Part shown: piece by piece, positions 6,697 through 10,519 of the stretch
Position numbering within the stretch: the stretch's first letter is position 1
Layout: each line of letters opens with the position of its first letter
DNA from: JAAZFE01 sp034005635
GTDB lineage: Bacteria > Verrucomicrobiota > Kiritimatiellia > CAIQIC01 > Lenti-01
Assembly: GCA_034005635.1 (NCBI GenBank)
Contig: JAVEUJ010000086.1
Coordinates: 1 to 10,519, forward strand
Direction: 5' to 3'
DNA length: 10,519 nt
The notes under the pieces: generated by a model
Database searches by the model: none
Told to the model about the DNA's origin: nothing
Seen by the model: the letters and a program-made list of their open reading frames with translations, nothing else
Position numbers and translations under genes: made by a program

Positions 6697-6735
6697 CCGC
6701 CACGGGCGGACAAGCCCGCCACGGGCGGACAAGCC
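6697..6735. repeat. 19-bp GC-rich tandem duplication
   Basis: The unit CCGCCACGGGCGGACAAGC occurs twice exactly (6697-6715 and 6716-6734). Each unit holds the small dyad CCGCC-ACG-GGCGG, similar in design to the hairpin at 245-261. The GGTTCGCCCTACC just downstream looks, from memory, like another common dispersed repeat, so this may be a composite element. Confidence 0.8.
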
Positions 6736-6851
6736 GGAGAGGGTTCGCCCTACCAGGGACGTGCGATTCCAGCTTTTGGCAGGGGAGGCATCCTTGCCGA
6801 GCTGGACGGTGTTGTCTTTCAAGAACGGCTACAGAATAATCTAAACCAATT

Positions 6852-6943
6852 ATTATAATAAGTGAACTATATGTATTGCAACATCTATACTCTAAACATT
6901 GTAATATTTATACTATAGACATTGCAATAACTATACTGGTAGA
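6852..6943. repeat. AT-rich degenerate 23-bp tandem repeat (3 to 4 units)
   Basis: Three units start at 6875, 6898 and 6921, exactly 23 bp apart, each beginning with the 17-base core ATTG(C/T)AA(C/T)A(T/A)(C/T)TATACT. Units 1 and 2 agree at 18 of 23 positions, units 2 and 3 at 14 of 23, mostly in the core. A fourth, weaker unit at 6852-6874 agrees with unit 2 at 15 of 23. The block is strikingly AT-rich against its surroundings and lies just past the thioesterase stop codon. Confidence 0.75.
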
Positions 6944-6964
6944 GCTGGGGGGAGGGGCTCAGGT

Positions 6965-7423
6965 CTACACGTGAGTCGAGGCGGCCTCGGCTTCGCTGTC
7001 GGGGACGATGGCATAGGCGGCGCGGATGTCGGGTGGAATGGCCAAGGGGCGGCCGGTGTGAAAATTGAGGAAAACCCAGTCGGTTTGTGCCTTGGCGAGG
7101 AGGATGCCGTCGGCATCGCGGATGAAACGATATTTACGAAGTGAGCGGATTTTACTGAAGTCCGCAACCCAGGTGTAGAGCGCGATGGCTTCGCCGACCT
7201 GGCATGGTCGGAGGTATTCGATGAAGTGCGAGCGCACGACCCAGGTCCAGCCTTGTTGGCGCAGGTCTTCGGGCGCCCATCCGTTCTGACGAGTGTGGGC
7301 GATGGCCGATTCCTGCAACATGCGCACGTACTCGATGTTGTTGACGTGGCGGTTTTCATCTTCTGCGGTTGATGGAAAAGCGAAGTGATGGCAATAAATG
7401 CGCACAGGGGGATTATTGTTCAT
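6965..7423 (-). CDS. Acyl-CoA/acyl-ACP thioesterase, hotdog fold (4HBT family)
   Basis: Protein of 152 residues, the normal length for a single hotdog domain of the YbgC/4HBT type, which hydrolyses acyl-CoA or acyl-ACP to the free acid. The N-terminal active-site region is DENRHVNNIEYVRML: Asp22, Asn24, His26, Asn28 and Asn29 fit the D-x-N-x-H-V-N-N pattern of the family, followed by the central helix. Then come VVRSHFIEYLRPCQVGEAIALYTWV and IRDADGILLAKAQTDWVFLN, the usual beta-sheet core. The next Met lies inside the central helix, so the start at 7423 is firm although no Shine-Dalgarno sequence precedes it. A TATAAT box only 7 bases upstream suggests a leaderless message. It shares strand with the DUF2851 gene but appears to have its own promoter. 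Substrate unknown; it could act on the product of the nearby synthetase. Confidence 0.88.
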   Translation of the reverse strand: MNNNPPVRIYCHHFAFPSTAEDENRHVNNIEYVRMLQESAIAHTRQNGWAPEDLRQQGWTWVVRSHFIEYLRPCQVGEAIALYTWVADFSKIRSLRKYRFIRDADGILLAKAQTDWVFLNFHTGRPLAIPPDIRAAYAIVPDSEAEAASTHV

Positions 7424-7429
7424 GAGCGC

Positions 7430-7438
7430 ATTATACCA
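7430..7438 (-). promoter_or_regulatory. Extended -10 promoter of the thioesterase gene
   Basis: Minus-strand TGGTATAAT ends 7 bases before the A of the start codon, so transcription should begin at or next to the ATG. The -35 region is poor, as is common with a TGN extension. No ribosome binding site exists between the box and the ATG. Confidence 0.6.
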
Positions 7439-7475
7439 TTCGGCGTTGGCTGCAGTTAGAGATTAGTTGGACCAT

Positions 7476-7505
7476 CCGCCAGCCTGCTCCTGCTGCTCCT
7501 GGCGG
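7476..7505 (-). terminator. Hairpin after the DUF2851 gene
   Basis: CCGCCAG (7476-7482) pairs with CTGGCGG (7499-7505) around a 16-base loop of CTG/CTCC words. It begins 4 bases after the DUF2851 stop codon. There is no T run on either side, so it may be a Rho-dependent boundary, an mRNA 3' structure or merely a repeat. Confidence 0.35.
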
Positions 7506-7509
7506 CTCA

Positions 7510-8985
7510 TTACGCCATAGATTCCAATACGGCTGGATAGGGGCAGGTGGCACAGAGGGAGCGATCGCCGAGGCAATACTCGTGGTGGATGTGGATCAGC
7601 CCCTGGCGGCGCAGGCCGGACGAATAGAGGCGGGGGGTGTGGTCGGGTCCGAAGAGGCGCAGGGCAGTTTGCTGGATGAGTTCATTGGATTCCTCGGCGG
7701 GCAAGTGGTCGAGGATGGACTGCCAGGCTTCGGCGGGCGCACCCATGGCGGCGAAAGCCGGTAGGAGAAGGTTTATCAGAATGGCTCGTGCCCGGGAAGT
7801 GCCGACCAGCGCCACCGGGGATTCTCTGGGAGGACCGGAGAATGACAGGCGCTTCGACCAATAGGGGGCATCGGCCACGTCGATGAGCGCGAGCAACTTG
7901 TCCACCGGAATACCCTGCGGGTGCTTGGCAATCCCGGCCATTCTTTCGGGCAGACCGGTGGCGGGCGCAAAGAGCAGGGCGGCAGCCATCAGCCGTCGTT
8001 CGGGACGGTTGGCCGGTCGGATGGCGGCCATGGACCAGTCAGCGCGGGGAATGCGTTGCGTTAGGAAGCCATCGGCCTGCGGCCACCAGGCATCCCAACA
8101 GTGGCGGATAAAGGTTTTAGTGGCGGTATCCCAGGAGCGCGGGGTGGTAGTGGGATCCGGGAGCAGGGAGGCTACTCCCATCAACAGCGCATAGGCGCGC
8201 ACGGGATCCCCAGCCGATTTCTCACGTAGCCGATCCAGAGGCAGCAGCCGGGCCAAACGGCGGAAAGGGGCTTTGTTGGGGCGGTAGCCGAGGGCGGCCA
8301 TGACTTCTTCATAGATGATTTGGGCTGGGCCGCGATCCAGCATGGCGGCAAGGAGCAGTTCGGCGCGGCGGCGCAGACGCAGTTCACCGGCAGTATCTAA
8401 GGCGGTCCTTCGCTGGCTTGGCGTCAGTTGCAACATGGCTTGGCGGCAAGGGGGCGGAGTGGCCCGGGCTGCCACGGGATAGGCCAGCAAATCAATATTA
8501 TCGAACGAGAAATCCAGAGTGGCATCGAGGGCGGGCCGTAGAGAGATTTGCAGAGTTCCCGGGGGTAATTCGGTAGCGGGGAGGGTGCCGGGATAGAATG
8601 CGACGTGTGCGCAAACGTGGCGATAGCGCGGGTCAGCAGCGTGCCGATGACGTTGCCAGTCGGCGGGGCGAATATGGATTTCGACATCGCCGGTGATGCG
8701 GCGCAGTTCGGGTCCGACGCGCAGGGCGGCATTCAAAAAATCGGGACCCGGTCCGGTATTCCACTCGCCGGGATGCTCCACCTGAACGAGTTCTCCGGTC
8801 ATGGTGCTGAGGTGTTCAGGGCGCAGGCGGTTATCGGCCCATACGCATTGGAGATGACGCTCGGTGAAGGGGACGGGGGGTGGGGATGGGGCTTCGCAGA
8901 CCCCGCAGGGGATGGGGCGAATTTGTCGTTCCATTCCCGCCGTGCGCGGGAACCAACCGGGGGCCATGTTGGATACGGTATTCAT
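7510..8985 (-). CDS. DUF2851 family protein
   Basis: Protein of 491 residues from the ATG at 8985. The DUF2851 hallmark is in the N-terminal part: TERHLQCVW (41-49), GELVQVEHPGEWNTGPGPDF (64-83), GDVEIHIRPADWQRHRH (99-115) and YRHVCAHV. The C-terminus ends in HHEYCLGDRSLCATCPYP with Cys471, 478 and 481, the family's cysteine-rich tail. The middle is helical and Arg-rich (AGELRLRRRAELLLAAMLDRG). The function of the family is not established. PD (81-82) and E-x-H (102-104) are spaced like the catalytic core of PD-(D/E)XK nucleases, a resemblance only. No signal peptide or membrane segment is seen. The start is uncertain: an in-frame TTG at 9009 and ATGs at 8967 and 8934 are alternatives, and none has a good ribosome site (GAAGAGG lies 15 bases before 8985). 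The hallmark lies downstream of all of them. Confidence 0.85.
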   Translation of the reverse strand: MNTVSNMAPGWFPRTAGMERQIRPIPCGVCEAPSPPPVPFTERHLQCVWADNRLRPEHLSTMTGELVQVEHPGEWNTGPGPDFLNAALRVGPELRRITGDVEIHIRPADWQRHRHAADPRYRHVCAHVAFYPGTLPATELPPGTLQISLRPALDATLDFSFDNIDLLAYPVAARATPPPCRQAMLQLTPSQRRTALDTAGELRLRRRAELLLAAMLDRGPAQIIYEEVMAALGYRPNKAPFRRLARLLPLDRLREKSAGDPVRAYALLMGVASLLPDPTTTPRSWDTATKTFIRHCWDAWWPQADGFLTQRIPRADWSMAAIRPANRPERRLMAAALLFAPATGLPERMAGIAKHPQGIPVDKLLALIDVADAPYWSKRLSFSGPPRESPVALVGTSRARAILINLLLPAFAAMGAPAEAWQSILDHLPAEESNELIQQTALRLFGPDHTPRLYSSGLRRQGLIHIHHEYCLGDRSLCATCPYPAVLESMA

Positions 8986-9103
8986 GTCGTGTGTCCGTTG
9001 CCTCTTCAATAGACGCTGGGGCAGAAAATGTAAATATGAATATAGGGGGGGGGAGCCGAAAATGAATCTGAACTCAAGAACTCATAAACAGATTAATCAG
9101 CCG

Positions 9104-9119
9104 GTCTCACGCCAAGACG
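9104..9119. repeat. 16-bp dispersed repeat, copy 2
   Basis: Identical to 4004-4019 (GTCTCACGCCAAGACG), same orientation, followed by GCGAAGGTGCGAAGG, which echoes the CGCAAAGG tandem repeat near copy 1. Confidence 0.7.
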
Positions 9120-9204
9120 CGAAGGTGCGAAGGAGGTCCGGGAGCGGAGGGGGAATTTAGCAGGAAAACAAGAAAATCAGGAAAGCAGGAAGAAAATCGG
9201 TTTA

Positions 9205-9236
9205 ACCACAGAGGGCCACCGAGGGGCACAGAGGGG
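9205..9236. repeat. CCACAGAGGG-type tandem repeat
   Basis: Three units of 10-11 bases: CCACAGAGGG, CCACCGAGGGG and CACAGAGGGG. Strings of this type are, from memory, widespread intergenic repeats in several phyla. A weak echo (CACACAGAGAGA) is at 9509-9520. Confidence 0.65.
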
Positions 9237-9277
9237 TAAGACCACCACTGATTTCACGGATGGGGGAAGGGGCTCCC

Positions 9278-9363
9278 CGTAGCGTGGACCTCTGGTCCGC
9301 GCCAAGCAGAAGAAGCCGCACAACAGAACTGGAAGAGGCGCGGACCGGGAGGTCCACGCTACG
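9278..9363. repeat. 86-bp imperfect palindrome (REP/MITE-like element)
   Basis: The left arm 9278-9303 and the right arm 9337-9363 are inverted copies of 26 and 27 bases, differing by one substitution and one indel. Each arm itself contains a smaller dyad (GGACC...GGTCC). The 33-base loop (9304-9336) and the right arm belong to the 81-bp stretch shared with 31-111. There is no coding frame and no flanking target-site duplication that I can see. It fits a small non-autonomous hairpin repeat spread through the genome. Confidence 0.8.
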
Positions 9364-9379
9364 AGAGCCGAGTTTTCCA
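9299..9379. repeat. Dispersed repeat, right copy (81 bp)
   Basis: Same-orientation match to 31-111, with 6 differences in 81 bases. The identity runs past the palindrome into TTTTCCA, where both copies are followed by a TCCA...TGGA dyad, so the dyad seems to be part of the element. Confidence 0.8.
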
Positions 9380-9629
9380 TGGCATGGAGCCTGTCGCGGG
9401 ATCTCTGAGCTGGTTCGGCTACGCTCACCATGACGGGGGGGGCCTTTTAGGGCTTTGTTCCGTCCCTTTGCTTTTCCGATAATGGACCCTCTTCCCACGC
9501 AGAACATTCACACAGAGAGAATTTAAGTTTTCGCCATGCCGAAGGGCTGCAACGGTGAGAGCTAGGTGTAAGCCTTTTTCAAACTGGATAACAAACTTAC
9601 TACAATCTTGAGGTGTGGATCGCTCGTCT

Positions 9630-10319
9630 TCATTTGGTTGACTGCCAGTTGCTAGCGATCTTAGAGACATCCGGCCTGACACGCACCCGTGCTTCTGCGC
9701 GATCCATTCCGGTGCTGAGGAGTTCGTCGTAGTTGGTCTCTGTGTGACGAATGTGTGCCTTGACAGCCAGCCGGACTGCTTCTTCGGCAAAATCCTTTGC
9801 CTCCGCGCTTCGCCCCACCCGGCCGCTGTATTTTCTGCACGCATGTTCCGCAATAACTTGCTCGCGACCATCTGGACACTGGGGATACATCTCTCGCACT
9901 CGCTCAGCAAATTGATGGACGTAGTCGTGATCGAGTTCCGCGCGACGCAGCATGGCCCGCGCACGCCGAATTTCGCGCTGGTGGGCAGTGGCTTCACATT
10001 CCGTCTCCGCCTTTTCCACAGCTTCGCTCTCAACCAGAAGACCCTGGCGCTCGTAGTGCTTGCGAGCTCGGCTCCATTTCAGCACAACTGCCGAAAGTCC
10101 AGAGTGCTTCTTGGAGCTCCGGGTTAATGCGGCATCCCCGGAGGGTAGAAAAACAAGATGATCAAGGTCTGCGCACGATAGGCACAGTGCGCCTTTGTCG
10201 CCGTGAAGCATGATCCAAGCGTAACGTCCGAGTTCTTCTTTGCACTCATCACATGTTGAATCACGCGAAGAGATAAACACCTTCAAGTCATCTGGCTTGT
10301 TCTTAGTCAGCTTATTCAT
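9630..10319 (-). CDS. DUF2293 domain-containing protein with Cys4 zinc-ribbon-like N-terminus
   Basis: Protein of 229 residues. Near the N-terminus Cys23, Cys26, Cys46 and Cys49 form a CxxC-x19-CxxC pattern expected to bind zinc, in FISSRDSTCDECKEELG and GALCLSCADLDHLVFLPSGD. Residues 79-130 are highly charged (VLKWSRARKHYERQG, then Glu/Arg-rich sequence) and probably helical. The C-terminal part (about 134-218) has FAERVREMYP, REQVIAEHACRKYSGRVGRS and AVRLAVKAHIRHTETNYDEL, which I recognise as the DUF2293 signature. The family has no established function. The zinc ribbon and basic helices suggest nucleic-acid binding, as inference. The start at 10319 follows AAAGGAAAGG by 9 bases and overlaps the stop of an upstream frame as ATGA, so the two may be coupled. 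No signal peptide. The first 12 residues are Lys/Asn-rich, unlike the GC-rich codons of neighbouring genes. Confidence 0.85.
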   Translation of the reverse strand: MNKLTKNKPDDLKVFISSRDSTCDECKEELGRYAWIMLHGDKGALCLSCADLDHLVFLPSGDAALTRSSKKHSGLSAVVLKWSRARKHYERQGLLVESEAVEKAETECEATAHQREIRRARAMLRRAELDHDYVHQFAERVREMYPQCPDGREQVIAEHACRKYSGRVGRSAEAKDFAEEAVRLAVKAHIRHTETNYDELLSTGMDRAEARVRVRPDVSKIASNWQSTK

Positions 10320-10513
10320 GTTCTACAGCCTTTCCTTTGCTGCTCACCCACTTCGCTTTCTAATTCCTTTCGTCTAAATCGATCTGATCTCTTTGATAAT
10401 ATTATTTGAATTATGGCATTCGCCATGGTGGCCGGGTGGACACGGTCCAGCCGCACTTTGGCATGATCGAGTTTTTTACGGGAAAGAGAAGAGTACCTTT
10501 TGATTTGGTTTTT
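10316..10513 (-). pseudogene. Partial or disrupted upstream reading frame coupled to the DUF2293 gene
   Basis: A 65-codon minus-strand frame ends at TGA 10318-10316, overlapping the DUF2293 start as ATGA. Its translation looks protein-like: RKKLDHAKVRLDRVHPATMA, then KRSDRFRRKELESEVGEQQR. It is closed on the 5' side by TAG at 10516-10514 and has no ATG before 10426, and no ribosome site there. It could be a 36-residue peptide from 10426, a longer gene broken by the TAG or a frameshift, or chance. A competing frame reading KNSIMPKCGWTVSTRPPWRM is open from the window edge to TAA at 10413-10411. I do not recognise the family. Confidence 0.35.
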
Positions 10514-10519
10514 CTAACC

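Larger units (their letters stand above)
6521..6964. other. Convergent intergenic region between synthetase and thioesterase
   Basis: This 444-base stretch separates two convergent genes. After the synthetase stop there is a possible nested fold (GGCTGA 6544-6549 with TCAGCC 6590-6595, enclosing CCACC and GGTGG), but no U run, so terminator status is unclear. Then come an extended -10 box (6654-6662), a GC-rich 19-bp duplication (6697-6735) and an AT-rich 23-bp tandem repeat (6852-6943). A 65-codon frame at 6661-6858 runs through the repeats and lacks a ribosome site; I do not call it a gene. Confidence 0.6.
8986..9629. other. Repeat-rich intergenic region
   Basis: These 644 bases hold, in order: the AT-rich upstream region of the DUF2851 gene with a run of nine G (9045-9053), the 16-bp repeat (9104-9119), a purine-rich CAGGAAA/AAGAAAATC tract (9159-9198), a CCACAGAGGG-type repeat (9205-9236), the 86-bp palindrome (9278-9363), a TCCA-N5-TGGA dyad (9376-9388) and a run of eight G (9435-9442). 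Bases 9443-9629 show no repeat. A minus-strand frame continues through them out of phase with the DUF2293 gene, but without a start, and I do not call it. No terminator for the DUF2293 gene was recognised. Confidence 0.65.

Noticed and set aside
6661..6858. 65-codon plus-strand frame starting at the orphan -10 box
   Set aside because: It has no ribosome site, its ATG overlaps the promoter element, and most of it translates the 19-bp tandem duplication and neighbouring repeat-like sequence.
6852..6943. CRISPR array
   Set aside because: The 23-bp units are contiguous and degenerate with no unique spacers, and no cas genes are present.
31..9379. The two 81-bp copies as the direct-repeat ends of an integrated element
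   Set aside because: The DNA between them carries ordinary housekeeping genes and no integrase or transposase, and the copies look like members of a dispersed repeat family.
9425..10033. 202-codon minus-strand frame extending beyond the DUF2293 stop
   Set aside because: Most of it is an out-of-phase shadow of the DUF2293 gene; the remainder (9443-9629) has no start or recognisable domain.

Overview
The window comes from a GC-rich, Gram-negative type bacterial chromosome. A heptosyltransferase of the lipopolysaccharide inner core and a secreted DUF4139 protein imply an outer membrane. No gene settles the phylum. The mix of DUF4139, DUF2851 and DUF2293 genes and the many kinds of short dispersed repeat between genes remind me of the Planctomycetes-Verrucomicrobia-Chlamydiae group (Kiritimatiellota or Verrucomicrobiota-like). 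That is an inference from memory, not a database result. No tRNA, rRNA, CRISPR array, transposase or phage gene is visible.

Layout. Bases 1-262 are a repeat-rich intergenic stretch. Bases 263-3844 hold a tight minus-strand operon: aroC (chorismate synthase), a secreted DUF4139 protein and a waaF-like heptosyltransferase. The first two genes are 1 base apart and the last two overlap by 7 bases, so they are probably translationally coupled. Bases 3845-4284 are a 440-base divergent intergenic region with two neighbouring 9-bp tandem arrays. Bases 4285-6520 hold a plus-strand pair: an XRE-cupin regulator and an acyl-CoA synthetase, 16 bases apart. Bases 6521-6964 are intergenic, with an orphan extended -10 promoter, a 19-bp GC-rich duplication and an AT-rich degenerate 23-bp tandem repeat. 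Bases 6965-7423 encode a hotdog-fold acyl thioesterase on the minus strand, whose own promoter predicts a leaderless mRNA. Bases 7510-8985 encode a DUF2851 protein on the minus strand. Bases 8986-9629 are a second repeat-rich intergenic region, including an 86-bp imperfect palindrome that shares 81 bp with the left end of the window. Bases 9630-10319 encode a DUF2293 protein with an N-terminal Cys4 zinc-ribbon-like motif. Its start codon overlaps, as ATGA, the stop of an upstream reading frame that is broken or partial at the window edge.

How the genes fit together. Two themes are visible. One is envelope and aromatic biosynthesis (aroC, DUF4139, waaF). The other is acyl-CoA handling: the synthetase activates a carboxylic acid, the cupin regulator may sense a related small molecule, and the nearby thioesterase could act in the opposite direction. 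The DUF2851 and DUF2293 proteins have no established function. The least explained material is the non-coding DNA: at least six kinds of short repeat, several combining a sequence tract with an adjacent hairpin. I see no complete, clearly new multi-gene system. The best leads are the repeat families, the possible nuclease-like motif in DUF2851, and the disrupted frame coupled to the DUF2293 gene.
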